Source: Chthonobacter rhizosphaerae (lineage in GTDB: Bacteria; Pseudomonadota; Alphaproteobacteria; Rhizobiales; Pleomorphomonadaceae). Taken from it: a stretch of 64,000 bases of DNA. Every line of letters starts with the position of its first letter. Position 1 is the stretch's first letter. Below the pieces are notes generated by a model. It was not told the origin of the DNA. It did not search any database and worked only from the letters and a program-made list of their open reading frames with translations. Shown piece after piece: positions 1 to 8,339 of this stretch. The position numbers and the translations under genes are program-made. The stretch lies in contig NZ_JACDIS010000006.1 of the NCBI RefSeq assembly GCF_013839525.1, positions 186,001 to 250,000 of the forward strand, given 5' to 3'.

Positions 1-1112
1 CCGGTCGCCGCGTAGAGGCCGGCAAAGCTCGCCGGCCCGACCATGACGCCGATGAAGATGTAGACGAGCACCGCGCCCGTGACCGGCCCCACATGGCCGG
101 CCGGCGCATTGCGGGCGGTCTCGGCGAGGAGAACCCCGTTCCAGCCGATGGAGCACATGCCGAGCACGACCAGGATCCCGACCTGCACGACGGCCGAATA
201 GTCGGCCATCCAGGCCGACGCGACACCGAGCACGCCGCTGACGAGGCCGAGCAGGCCGAGGATCAGGAAACCCGCCCCGACCCGATCGGCCACCACGCCC
301 CAGACCACGCGCCCGACGGCCCCGCCCACCTGCATGGCGGCCGCCACGCTGCCGGCCGCGAGCAGCGACCATCCGGCGTCGTGGACCAGCATGGTGACCG
401 CGAAGGCGGAGAGGGACAGTTGCACCGCCGAATAGAGAAGGCCCAGCATGGCGAGCGTGCGAAGCGCCGGCCGCCTCCAGACCAGCCGCTGTTCGGCGAT
501 CAGGTTGCCGCCGAACCGGGCGTCCGGGACGCGGTCGAACGGGATCGTGTGTCCGCGCACCATCAGGGCGACCGCGGCCACGGCGGGGATGGCAGCCGCG
601 CCGAGGAAGGCGAGCTGCCAGCCGATCGTCTGGGCGAGCGGCGGGAAGACGAGGCTCGCCACCACGGCCCCGATCGGCACGCCGGCCTGCTTCACCGAAT
701 AGACGACGTTGCGCTTCTCCTTCGGGGTGACCGCGTTGAGAATGTGCGACGACGCCGGATTGTTCAGCCCGTAGCCGATGCCGATGGCGAGCGAGCCGAG
801 CACGATGGTGAGAACCGAACCGCCCGCGAGGCCGAGGAAGCCGAGCACGAAGGTGACGAGCACCACCTGCTCGATCGCCACCGGCCCATGGCGCAGCACG
901 AGCGTGCCGGCGACCGCCGACGCGAACGCGCCGGAGAAGTAGATCAGGCTGACCTGATAGCCGATCCAGTGCGGGCCGATCCCGAGGTCCGCCGCCACCA
1001 GCGGGGTTATCGCCGTCAGCGCGAGCACGGTCGCCGTGGCGACCACCTGGATCAGGGTCGCGATGGCAAGTGCGCCGGCCAGAGCCGAGGACAGCACGGG
1101 ATGATCGGTCAT
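1..1112 (-). CDS. MFS transporter, C-terminus cut by window edge
   Basis: The reading frame starts at the ATG at 1112 (MTDHPVLSSALAGALAIATL) and stays open to base 1, so about 370 residues are visible and the end is missing. It consists of successive hydrophobic helices with short charged loops typical of the major facilitator superfamily, including an RHG loop after helix 2 and a KEKRNVVYSVKQAG segment between helices 4 and 5, resembling the cyanate/nitrate-like and CynX-like porters. It is divergent from the GntR gene and probably imports (or exports) the substrate of the RutA-like enzymes next door. A 10-bp palindromic motif shared with the enzyme promoter lies about 70 bp upstream. The substrate cannot be told from the sequence. 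Confidence 0.88.
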   Translation of the reverse strand, partial: MTDHPVLSSALAGALAIATLIQVVATATVLALTAITPLVAADLGIGPHWIGYQVSLIYFSGAFASAVAGTLVLRHGPVAIEQVVLVTFVLGFLGLAGGSVLTIVLGSLAIGIGYGLNNPASSHILNAVTPKEKRNVVYSVKQAGVPIGAVVASLVFPPLAQTIGWQLAFLGAAAIPAVAAVALMVRGHTIPFDRVPDARFGGNLIAEQRLVWRRPALRTLAMLGLLYSAVQLSLSAFAVTMLVHDAGWSLLAAGSVAAAMQVGGAVGRVVWGVVADRVGAGFLILGLLGLVSGVLGVASAWMADYSAVVQVGILVVLGMCSIGWNGVLLAETARNAPAGHVGPVTGAVLVYIFIGVMVGPASFAGLYAAT

Positions 1113-1450
1113 GGACGGGAAACTCGGCGGACGGAGGTCAGGCGCGGCGCCCGACGGCGGAAGCGATCGATCCCACTCATTGTACGGACTTATGCAGCCC
1201 GTCAAGAGAGACACGAGCCCCCGGACCACTCTGCCGGCCGGACCGGCCCGTCTCCGCCGGCCGACGGTGGCCACCCCCCCGTGTCCCGCGCCGAAGCGCT
1301 CGACTCTTCTCCACGGCGGGGCCGATCTTCTCCCCGGCGGGGCCGCCGACCTTTTGATCCCGCCCCTCCATCGTCGATCTTGCTTGCGTCGATCCGTGCC
1401 GGACGATAGGCCGACACGAACAAGAACCGGTTCCGACCGGGAGGGTGGAC
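1113..1450. other. Divergent intergenic region, MFS / GntR
   Basis: This non-coding stretch separates the two divergent genes. It carries one candidate operator (1181-1190) near the MFS start, runs of GGCGGGGCC-type repeats around 1310-1350 and a purine-rich ribosome binding site, GGGAGGG, at 1439-1445 before the GntR start. No RNA gene or small coding frame was seen. Confidence 0.6.
1181..1190. promoter_or_regulatory. Candidate GntR-family operator, copy 1
   Basis: The sequence TGTACGGACT is, on the other strand, AGTCCGTACA, and differs by one base from TGTCCGTACA at 2352-2361 upstream of the RutA-like gene. The motif is a near-palindrome (TGT-N-CG-N-ACA), the size and symmetry expected for a HutC-subfamily GntR site. 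It lies about 70 bp before the MFS start. Assignment to the adjacent regulator is inference. Confidence 0.4.
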
Positions 1451-2263
1451 ATGAAGCCCGAGGTCAGTATCGCCGAGCCGGCAGACGCGCCTGACGCGTT
1501 CGGGCCGGACGAACTCGCCGCCTCCCGTCTGGGCGAGGAGGGAAATCCGGTTCCGCTCTACCTGCAGGTCGCCAAGCTGATCGAGCGGAAGATCAGCGAC
1601 CGCACGCTCCCGGTCGGGTCGCTGCTGCCGACCGAGAACGACCTCGCGGCGCGCCTCGGCGTCAGCCGCCAGACCGTCCGCCATGCGATCGGGCATCTGC
1701 GCGACCTCGGCCTTCTCTCCGCCCGCAAAGGGGTCGGCACGCGGGTGGAGTCCTCCGCCAAGGACTGGCGCACCTCCTATTCCGTAGGCTCGGTCGCGGA
1801 TCTCGTGGAACTCGCGCGCGAGACCGAGATGCGGGTGACCCGTCGGGGAGAGGTGGAGGCGCGCGGCAAGCTGGCGGTCGAGCTCGCCTGCCGGCCGGGC
1901 CGCCGGTGGTATCACTTCGAGGGGCCGCGCTTCCACGTTCCGGCCGAGACGGCCTACTGCTGGAGCGAAGTCTGGCTGGACGGGCGGCTCGCCTCCATCG
2001 TTCGCAACATCGACGTGTTCCGCACCGCCGTGTTCGCCCTCGTGGAGGACCAGTCGGGCGAGCACATCGTGGAGATCAAGCAGGACATCAGACCCGCGAT
2101 GATCGACGCGGACCGGGCGCCCGTGCTGGGCTCCGGGCCGGGCGACCTGGCGCTCGAGATCACCCGCCGCTATCTCGGGACCGGCGGCCGCCTGCTGCAG
2201 ATGTCCCGCACGCTCCTGCCGGCGGATCGCTTCTCCTATTCCATGACCTTCCGGCCGGACTGA
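1451..2263 (+). CDS. GntR/HutC family transcriptional regulator
   Basis: The 270-residue protein has an N-terminal winged helix-turn-helix at about residues 35-100 (PLYLQVAKLIERKI ... LLPTENDLAARLGVSRQTVRHA), then a C-terminal UTRA ligand-binding domain of about 150 residues ending in the usual YSMTFRPD-like strand. The ATG at 1451 is chosen over an in-frame GTG at 1445 because GGGAGGG lies at the right spacing. It sits between the divergent MFS gene and the co-directional RutA-like gene, so it probably controls both in response to the pathway substrate. The shared motif at 1181 and 2352 is the likely binding site. Confidence 0.92.
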   Translation: MKPEVSIAEPADAPDAFGPDELAASRLGEEGNPVPLYLQVAKLIERKISDRTLPVGSLLPTENDLAARLGVSRQTVRHAIGHLRDLGLLSARKGVGTRVESSAKDWRTSYSVGSVADLVELARETEMRVTRRGEVEARGKLAVELACRPGRRWYHFEGPRFHVPAETAYCWSEVWLDGRLASIVRNIDVFRTAVFALVEDQSGEHIVEIKQDIRPAMIDADRAPVLGSGPGDLALEITRRYLGTGGRLLQMSRTLLPADRFSYSMTFRPD

Positions 2264-2351
2264 CCGGCCCTGCCCATCGGTTCGGCAGCACCGGAAGGCA
2301 CATGACCTTCCGGCGGGCACCCTCGCGCGGCCACGCGCCGGCCAGATCGTT

Positions 2352-2361
2352 TGTCCGTACA
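2352..2361. promoter_or_regulatory. Candidate GntR-family operator, copy 2
   Basis: TGTCCGTACA lies 74 bp before the start codon of the RutA-like gene, in the 171-bp gap after the GntR gene. It matches nine of ten bases of the inverted copy upstream of the MFS gene. Only these two copies were noticed near the locus. Confidence 0.4.
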
Positions 2362-2434
2362 TAGTCTGCGGTTGGCATCCGGATTGCAGGTCCCGATCGG
2401 ACAGGTTTCCGCACGTCTGAAGGAGCGACCCGCG

Positions 2435-3517
2435 ATGGACATCGGCGTCTTCATCCCGATCGGCAACAACGGCTGGCTGATCTCGACCACCTCGCCCCAG
2501 TACAAGCCGACGTTCGAGCTCAACAAGGAGATCGTCCAGAAGGCGGAGGAGCACGGCTTCGAGTTCGCCCTTGCGATGATCAAGCTGCGCGGGTTCGGCG
2601 GCCCCAGCGAGTTCTGGGACTACAATCTGGAAGCGTTCACGCTGATCGCCGGCCTCGCGGCCGTGACGACGAAGATCAAGCTGTTCGCCTCCACGGCGGT
2701 GCTCACCCTGCCGCCCGCCATGGTGGCCCGCATGGCGACCACCATCGATTCCATCTCCGGGGGGCGGTTCGGCGTCAACATCGTGTCCGGCTGGGCCAAG
2801 GGCGAGTACGACCAGATGGGCCTCTGGCCCGGCGACGAGTGGTTCGGCTACCGCTACGACTATTCGACCGAGTACGTGAAGATCATGCAGGAGCTGTGGG
2901 AGAAGGGCTCGTCCGACTTCAAGGGCAAGTACTTCCAGATGAACGACTGCCACATGAAGCCGACGCCGGGCAGCAAGGTGGAGATCGTGGCGGCGGGCCA
3001 GAGCCCGGTCGGCATGGAGTTCGCCGCCACCTACTGCGACTACAACTTCGTGCTCGCCACCGGCGTCAACACGCCGACCGCGCACGTTAAGGTCAACGAG
3101 CAGCTGATGGCCGCCGTCGCGAAGACCGGGCGCGACGTGGGCGCCTACGTGCTCTTCATGGTGATCGCCGAGGAGACCGACGAGGCGGCCTGGGACAAGT
3201 GGCAGATGTACAAGGACGGCGTCGACGCGATCGCCCTCGCCTGGATGGCCGACCAGGGCGGCAAGGACGAGACCGCCGCGGACGGCTCCACCGCCAAGAC
3301 CATCAACCTGCCGGACCAGGCGGTGAACTTCAACATGGGCACCATCGTGGGCTCCTACGCGACCTGCGCGAAGCTGCTCGACGAGGCCGCCTCGGTGCCG
3401 GGGACGAAGGGCATCATGCTGACCTTCGACGACTTCGTGGAGGGCATCGAGAAATTCGGCGCCCATGTGCAGCCGCTGATGGCCTGCCGCGCGGGCAAGC
3501 TCGCGGCCGCCGCCTGA
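2435..3517 (+). CDS. rutA: RutA-like FMN-dependent pyrimidine monooxygenase
   Basis: The protein (360 aa) belongs to the luciferase-like flavin monooxygenases and follows E. coli RutA closely along its whole length as I remember that sequence: [40 protein letters not shown]-type, [16 protein letters not shown] and [13 protein letters not shown]. RutA opens the uracil or thymine ring using a flavin peroxide formed with reduced FMN from a partner reductase. The start at 2435 is chosen because AAGGAG lies just upstream. No rutC, rutD, rutE, rutF or rutG is nearby; instead an amidase and a cysteine hydrolase follow, so the real substrate may be another cyclic amide. The reductase must come from elsewhere. 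Confidence 0.85.
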   Translation: MDIGVFIPIGNNGWLISTTSPQYKPTFELNKEIVQKAEEHGFEFALAMIKLRGFGGPSEFWDYNLEAFTLIAGLAAVTTKIKLFASTAVLTLPPAMVARMATTIDSISGGRFGVNIVSGWAKGEYDQMGLWPGDEWFGYRYDYSTEYVKIMQELWEKGSSDFKGKYFQMNDCHMKPTPGSKVEIVAAGQSPVGMEFAATYCDYNFVLATGVNTPTAHVKVNEQLMAAVAKTGRDVGAYVLFMVIAEETDEAAWDKWQMYKDGVDAIALAWMADQGGKDETAADGSTAKTINLPDQAVNFNMGTIVGSYATCAKLLDEAASVPGTKGIMLTFDDFVEGIEKFGAHVQPLMACRAGKLAAAA

Positions 3518-3577
3518 TCCGCCCGGCAACCGCATTGGCTGCCGGGCGGCCCTCCCACCGATGTCTGGAGCCCGCCC

Positions 3578-4885
3578 ATGTCGGCCGATGCGCACCCGCT
3601 CTGGCGCCTCACAGCCTCGGAGGCGAGCGCTCGGCTTCAGGCAGGGCTGATCACCTCGGAGGCGCTGGCGCGGTCCTGCCTCGCGCGCGTGGCGGACCGT
3701 GATCCGGCCCTGAAGGCCTGGGCCTACCTGGACGCGGACCACGTCATCCGCGCCGCGCGGGAGCTGGACAAACAACCGCGCCGGGGGCCGCTCCACGGGC
3801 TGCCGGTGGCCGTGAAGGACATGATCGACACGGCCGACATGCCGACCTGCCACAACTCGCCCCAGTTCGAGGGGCATCGCCCGTCGCTGGACGCGGCGGC
3901 CGTGATGGCGCTCCGGGCAGCCGGCGCGCTCGTCTTCGGCAAGACCGAGACGACGGAGTTCGCCGCCGCCGGCCGGAACGCGCCGACCGGCAACCCGCAC
4001 GACCCGTCGCGCACGTCGGGCGGCTCGTCCGCCGGTTCCGCGGCGGCGGTGGCCGACAGCCACGTGCCGCTCGCCCTCGGCACCCAGACCGGCGGATCCC
4101 TGATCCGCCCGGCCTCGTTCTGCGGCGCCTACGCGCTGAAGCCGTCCTGGAGCACGGTCTGCCGCGAGGGCGCGAAGATCTATTCGGTGACGCTGGACAC
4201 CATCGGCTGGTACGCCCGCTCCGTCGCCGACCTCGACCTCCTCGCCGACCTCTACGGTTTGCCCGGCACGCCCGCTCCCGTCCCGACCGTGAAGGGCCTC
4301 CGCTTCGCCGTCTGCCGGTCGCCGGAGTGGGACTGGACGGAGCCGGAGAGCCGGGAGGCTCTGGCCGAAGCGGCCGGCCGGCTGGCGGCGGCAGGGGCCG
4401 AGGTGGTGGACCTCGATCTGCCGGAGCGCTTCGACGGGCTCACCCCAGCCCACAAGCGCATCCTCTACGGCGAGGGCCGCACCGCCTTCCTGCCGCTCGC
4501 GCTCCGCTTCGGCGACGCGCTCCACGACGACTTCCGGAACCGGGCCGAGAACCGCGAGGGCTTCACGCCCGAGGAGCTGGTGGCGGCCTACGACCTCGCC
4601 GCCCTTTGTCGGATCGAGTTCGACGCCCTCGCCCGCGGCTTCGACGGGGTCCTGACGCCGAGCGCGCCGGGCGAGGCCGTGCCGGACCGGCATCCGGGCA
4701 ACCCGGTGATGAACCAGATCTGGACGCTCCTCCACGTGCCGGTGATCAACCTGCCCGGCTTCAAGGGTCCGAACGGGCTGCCGGTGGGCGTCTCGCTCAC
4801 CGGGCCGCGGCTCACCGACCGGCGTCTGCTCGCGGTGGCGGTCGCGGTCGCTCCTCTCCTCCTGCCGCAGACGGATGTGCCGTGA
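3578..4885 (+). CDS. Amidase signature family amidohydrolase
   Basis: This 435-residue enzyme has the amidase-signature Ser-cisSer-Lys triad in place: Lys80 (AVKDMID), Ser150 in the GGSSAGSAAAVA glycine/serine motif, and nucleophile Ser174 in QTGGSLIRPAS. These enzymes hydrolyse amide or carbamoyl C-N bonds in the cytoplasm. It follows the RutA-like gene by 60 bp and overlaps the next gene by 4 bp, which argues for one operon and one pathway. It is shorter than GatA and lacks an obvious C-terminal AtzF-like extension. Likely role: release of ammonia from the ring-opened product. The exact substrate is unknown. Confidence 0.88.
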   Translation: MSADAHPLWRLTASEASARLQAGLITSEALARSCLARVADRDPALKAWAYLDADHVIRAARELDKQPRRGPLHGLPVAVKDMIDTADMPTCHNSPQFEGHRPSLDAAAVMALRAAGALVFGKTETTEFAAAGRNAPTGNPHDPSRTSGGSSAGSAAAVADSHVPLALGTQTGGSLIRPASFCGAYALKPSWSTVCREGAKIYSVTLDTIGWYARSVADLDLLADLYGLPGTPAPVPTVKGLRFAVCRSPEWDWTEPESREALAEAAGRLAAAGAEVVDLDLPERFDGLTPAHKRILYGEGRTAFLPLALRFGDALHDDFRNRAENREGFTPEELVAAYDLAALCRIEFDALARGFDGVLTPSAPGEAVPDRHPGNPVMNQIWTLLHVPVINLPGFKGPNGLPVGVSLTGPRLTDRRLLAVAVAVAPLLLPQTDVP

Positions 4886-5514
4886 CCGAGGATCTCGACA
4901 GCAACTACGCCCGGGCCGGCTTCCATCACCGCCTGGCCTACGGCCGCCGGCCCGCTCTCCTGCTCGTGGATTTCGTGGAGGCCTATTTCGAGCCGACGTC
5001 TCCGCTCTATGCGGGCGTGGACGCCGCGCTGGCGTCGGCGCTCCGCATCCGGGCAGCGGCGCGAACCGCCGGCGCGCCGGTGATCCTGACGAATATCGTC
5101 TATACGCAGGGCGTCTTCGACGGCGGCCTGTTCCGGCGCAAGGTGCCGGCGCTCTCCTGCATGGAGAAGGGCAACCCGCTCGGCGACTGGCCGAAGGGCC
5201 TGGAGCCCCTTCCGGACGAACTGGTCATCACCAAGCTCTACCCCTCCGCCTTCTTCGGCACCGCCCTCGCCTCCACCCTGACGGCGGCCGGCATCGACAC
5301 GGTCATCATCACCGGCCTGTCCACCAGCGGCTGCGTGCGGGCGACCTGCGTGGACGCCATGAGCTACGGCTTCATGCCGATCGTGGTCCGCGACGCCTGT
5401 GGCGACCGGGCGGCGGGCCCCCACGAGGCCAATCTCTACGACATGAGCGCCAAGTATGCCGAGGTGGTCGACGAGGCGGAGGCGATCCGCTATCTCGCCG
5501 CCGTGTCGCCCTAG
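4882..5514 (+). CDS. Isochorismatase-family cysteine hydrolase
   Basis: The 210-residue protein has the catalytic triad of this family: Asp30 (LLLVDF), Lys118 (VITKLYPSAF) and Cys151 (STSGCVRATCVD). The motif after the cysteine and the PHEANLYDMSAKY segment resemble N-carbamoylsarcosine and maleamate amidohydrolases, and RutB belongs to the same superfamily. The start is a GTG inside the stop of the amidase gene (GTGA, 4-bp overlap), so translation is probably coupled. It most likely performs the last hydrolysis of a carbamoyl or amide intermediate made by the RutA-like enzyme. A different isochorismatase-like reaction cannot be excluded. Confidence 0.87.
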   Translation: MTEDLDSNYARAGFHHRLAYGRRPALLLVDFVEAYFEPTSPLYAGVDAALASALRIRAAARTAGAPVILTNIVYTQGVFDGGLFRRKVPALSCMEKGNPLGDWPKGLEPLPDELVITKLYPSAFFGTALASTLTAAGIDTVIITGLSTSGCVRATCVDAMSYGFMPIVVRDACGDRAAGPHEANLYDMSAKYAEVVDEAEAIRYLAAVSP

Positions 5515-5649
5515 GCGGACCTCGGCGGCGACGGCCGCCAGGGCCGTGCTGCTGCTCCATCGGGCTGGCGGGAACGAGTGTCCGTCCCCGATGTTCCGCC
5601 GTCGGACGGCGCGGCGCCTTGCGCCGGACCCGATGGCGAGGAGGAGCAC

Positions 5650-7020
5650 ATGGGCGAGATCGACCTGCCGAAGCGGCCCGGCCCCGGCCGGCCTGCCGGG
5701 GCTCAGGCTCCGGTCCACGTTCCCACCCTGATCGCGGAGGCGGCCGAAGAGCTGCCGCCGTTCGACGATCCGGCCTTCGGGCGGCTGTTCGACCGCTATG
5801 CCGACCGCCGGGTCGTGCTTCTCGGCGAGGCGAGCCACGGGACGGCGGAGTTCTACAGGGCCCGCGCGGCCATCACGCGCCATCTGGTCGAGCGGCACGG
5901 CTTCACCATCGTGGCGGTGGAGGCGGACTGGCCGGACGCGGCGGTGATCGACCGCTTCGTCCGCCGGCGGGACGGGGCGCCGCCGGCCGAGCCTCCGTTC
6001 CAGCGCTTCCCGACCTGGATGTGGCGGAACACGGACGTGGCCGACCTCATCGCCTGGATGCGCCGGCACAACGACGGCATCTTCGAGGCCGACAGGAAGG
6101 CGGGCTTCTACGGCCTCGACATGTACAACATGAGCGGCTCGATCGCGGCGGTGATCGACTATCTGAGCTCCGTCGACCCGGAGGCCGCCACGGTCGCGCG
6201 CGAACGCTACGGCTGCCTGTCGGCGTGGCAGGAGACGCCGGCCCACTACGGACGGGCCGCGCTCAGCCGCGGCTTCAAGGCCTGCGAGGCGGCGGTGGTG
6301 GAACAGTGCCGCGCGCTTCTCTCCCGGCGCTTGGACTATGCGGGCCAGGACGGCGACGACTTCCTGGACGCCACCCAGAACGCCCGCCTGGTGGCTTCCG
6401 CCGAGCGCTACTACCGGATCATGTACAATGGCGGGGCGGAGAGCTGGAACCTCCGCGACAGCCACATGGCGGAGACGCTGGCGCAGGTGCTGGACGCGCG
6501 AGGGCCGCAGTCCAAGGCGATCGTCTGGGCGCACAACTCGCACATCGGCGACGCCCGCCACACCGACATGAGCTGGCGGCGCGGCGAGCACAACATCGGA
6601 CAGCTCTGCCGGGAGCGCTACGGCGACGGGGCCGCCTTGATCGGCTTCGGCACCCACACGGGCACGGTGGCCGCCGCGTCGGACTGGGACGAGGACATGG
6701 AGGTCATGCGCGTGCTGCCGTCGCGGGGCGACAGCTACGAGCGGCTCTGCCACGACAGCGGCAAGCCGCGTTTCCTCCTGGACCTCGCCCCCGGACGGCA
6801 CGACGCGGTGCGCGGCGCGCTGGCCGAGCCCCGGCTGGAGCGGTTCATCGGCGTCATCTACCGGCCAGAGACGGAATACTGGAGCCACTATGCGGAGGCG
6901 GTCCTGACCGACCAGTTCGACGCCTACGTGTGGTTCGACGAGACCGAAGCGGTGACGCCGCTCGGGCCCGAGCACGCGGCCTCGGGCGAGGTTCCGGACA
7001 CCTTCCCGTTCGGCGAGTGA
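5650..7020 (+). CDS. Erythromycin esterase family protein
   Basis: The 456-residue protein matches the erythromycin esterase / succinoglycan-biosynthesis-like family: GEASHGTAEFYR near residue 60, EADWPDA, MYNMSGS, a WAHNSHIGDARHTDM motif with conserved histidines, and the C-terminal IYRPETEYWSHY. An upstream in-frame GTG exists at 5578, but AGGAGG directly before the ATG at 5650 favours the later start. Members open macrolactone rings or act on unknown esters, and most chromosomal copies have no proven role in resistance. It lies 135 bp after the cysteine hydrolase gene and is followed by convergent genes, so it is probably a separate unit. Confidence 0.85.
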   Translation: MGEIDLPKRPGPGRPAGAQAPVHVPTLIAEAAEELPPFDDPAFGRLFDRYADRRVVLLGEASHGTAEFYRARAAITRHLVERHGFTIVAVEADWPDAAVIDRFVRRRDGAPPAEPPFQRFPTWMWRNTDVADLIAWMRRHNDGIFEADRKAGFYGLDMYNMSGSIAAVIDYLSSVDPEAATVARERYGCLSAWQETPAHYGRAALSRGFKACEAAVVEQCRALLSRRLDYAGQDGDDFLDATQNARLVASAERYYRIMYNGGAESWNLRDSHMAETLAQVLDARGPQSKAIVWAHNSHIGDARHTDMSWRRGEHNIGQLCRERYGDGAALIGFGTHTGTVAAASDWDEDMEVMRVLPSRGDSYERLCHDSGKPRFLLDLAPGRHDAVRGALAEPRLERFIGVIYRPETEYWSHYAEAVLTDQFDAYVWFDETEAVTPLGPEHAASGEVPDTFPFGE

Positions 7021-7078
7021 CGGACCTGCGCCGGCTAACCGAGCGGATCCGCCGGCCCATCCCCACCGCCAGCGGTCA

Positions 7079-7468
7079 TCAGCGCAGGCTACCCATGTCC
7101 GGCGGCAGCGCGGCGGCGAGCACGAAGGCGGCCGCGAAAAGGACGGCGCTGATGCCGGCCGCCCGGATCGCGAAGGTGTAGTAGGCCTCCTGCAGCGCCG
7201 TGCCGGTCACCTGCTGGGCGACCGCCGCCGGAGGCCGTTCGCTCTCCTCCAGCATCATCCAGGTTTCGGTGCGGCGGTGGTCGCGGGTCGGGGCCGCGTG
7301 ACCCTTGGCGGTCAGGGTGGCCGCCGCGATGAGAGTGAGGATGCCGCCGGTCTTGGCCGCGAGTGGCGGATTCCAGGACAGGCCGACCAGAATGCACACG
7401 ATCGCCAGACCGGCGAACCCGGTGCCCCGGGCGACCGTCTCGAAAGCCGCGCGTCTGAGCCGATCCAT
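7079..7468 (-). CDS. Small inner-membrane protein, three predicted helices
   Basis: The 129-residue protein is not recognised by name. It has two adjacent hydrophobic helices at about residues 18-52 (GFAGLAIVCILVGLSW and GGILTLIAAATLTA), a polar middle with the sequence RRTETWMMLEESERPP, and a third helix near the C-terminus (ISAVLFAAAFVLAAAL). Similar small proteins sit near sodium:solute symporters in other alphaproteobacteria as far as I recall, but this is not verified. It is the last gene of the minus-strand run that starts with the symporter pair. Confidence 0.7.
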   Translation of the reverse strand: MDRLRRAAFETVARGTGFAGLAIVCILVGLSWNPPLAAKTGGILTLIAAATLTAKGHAAPTRDHRRTETWMMLEESERPPAAVAQQVTGTALQEAYYTFAIRAAGISAVLFAAAFVLAAALPPDMGSLR

Positions 7469-7599
7469 CGCTCCTTCTCCCTCCGGCCGCCCCCGAAGTA
7501 TGGCGCGTCCGGACCGCTTGGCAAGGCGGTGCCGCACGACCCGGACGGGATCGGAACGCGGATGGGCGTCGGTGGTTCGCGCCGGCCGGCGGAGGACGG

Positions 7600-7917
7600 T
7601 CAGAGAACCCCGAAGGCGCGGGTGACGGCGGGCGTGGAGAGAAGCGCCGTGCCGGCGAGCCAGATCCAGGCGGAGGCCTTGTTGTCCTTCCGCTGCCCGC
7701 TGACGTGCTCGAAGATCGCGGCCGGCACGCCGGCGATCATGAGCGTGGCGGTCGCCACCAGGAGCGACGACAGGAGGAAGACGACCGGCAGGTAGAAGGG
7801 CGCGATCGGCGGATACCACAGCGGATGCAGCAGGAAGGCGAACGCCACCGCCGGCGAGAAGATGCCGTTGACGATCGCGAAGCCGAGGAGCGCCACGTAG
7901 AAGGACTGGTTGGTCAT
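7600..7917 (-). CDS. Small multi-pass membrane protein, unknown
   Basis: The 105-residue protein starts MTNQSFYVALLGFAIVNGIF and is almost wholly hydrophobic, with about three helices (residues 5-30, 42-65 and 84-100). An HPLWYPP segment follows helix 1 and EHVSGQRKDNKASAWIW precedes helix 3. No family is recognised. Its position between the YggT-like gene and the 129-residue membrane gene suggests one membrane-associated operon downstream of the symporter. Confidence 0.65.
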   Translation of the reverse strand: MTNQSFYVALLGFAIVNGIFSPAVAFAFLLHPLWYPPIAPFYLPVVFLLSSLLVATATLMIAGVPAAIFEHVSGQRKDNKASAWIWLAGTALLSTPAVTRAFGVL

Positions 7918-7939
7918 CGGTTGTGCCCGCAAGGTCCGG

Positions 7940-8248
7940 TCAGGTCGCCGACGGGGCGAGGCCGGCGGCCGCCAGCCCCACATAGAGGGCGATGCGCGCC
8001 AGGAAGATCCACAGGAAGCCGAACACGAGCAGCGCCACGGCGGGAGCCGCCGCGGGCGTCACCATGGCGACGACGCGGAGCACCGGGTCGGTGAGCCTCA
8101 CGAAGGAGCGCCAGATGTAGTTGCCCGACCCCGGCGGCACGAAAGGCGTCAGCAGGAGCCGGCCCATCATCAGGTACATGGCGAGCGCCAGGACGTAGTT
8201 GGGGACGTGGAAATACCAGTGGTCCCAGAACGGATTGGTTTCGGCCAT
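7940..8248 (-). CDS. YggT-like membrane protein
   Basis: The 102-residue protein has two membrane segments around a YIWRSFVRLTDPVLRVV stretch. This resembles the YggT signature in which an F-(L/V)-x-R-(L/I)-T-(D/E)-P-(V/I)-L-R motif links two helices. Family members have been linked to osmotic-shock tolerance and cell division, but mechanism is unclear. The ATG at 8248 is chosen. It follows the symporter gene by 91 bp on the same strand. Confidence 0.65.
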   Translation of the reverse strand: MAETNPFWDHWYFHVPNYVLALAMYLMMGRLLLTPFVPPGSGNYIWRSFVRLTDPVLRVVAMVTPAAAPAVALLVFGFLWIFLARIALYVGLAAAGLAPSAT

Positions 8249-8339
8249 CGGGTGCCCCGGAAACAAAAGGGCCGCCGGCTGATCGGCCGGCGGCAGGGTC
8301 GGTGGGCGGGCCCGGTGCAGGCCCGCCCGTGGCGGCTCG

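Noticed and set aside
1202-4735. A very long open frame (over 1100 codons) on the minus strand across the RutA-like and amidase genes
   Set aside because: It is antisense to well-conserved genes and its translation is low-complexity, Arg/Gly/His-rich, as expected in high-GC DNA.
5650-7020. Erythromycin-esterase gene considered as a drug-resistance determinant
   Set aside because: It lies in a normal chromosomal context without mobile elements; the family is broad and most members have no shown macrolide activity.
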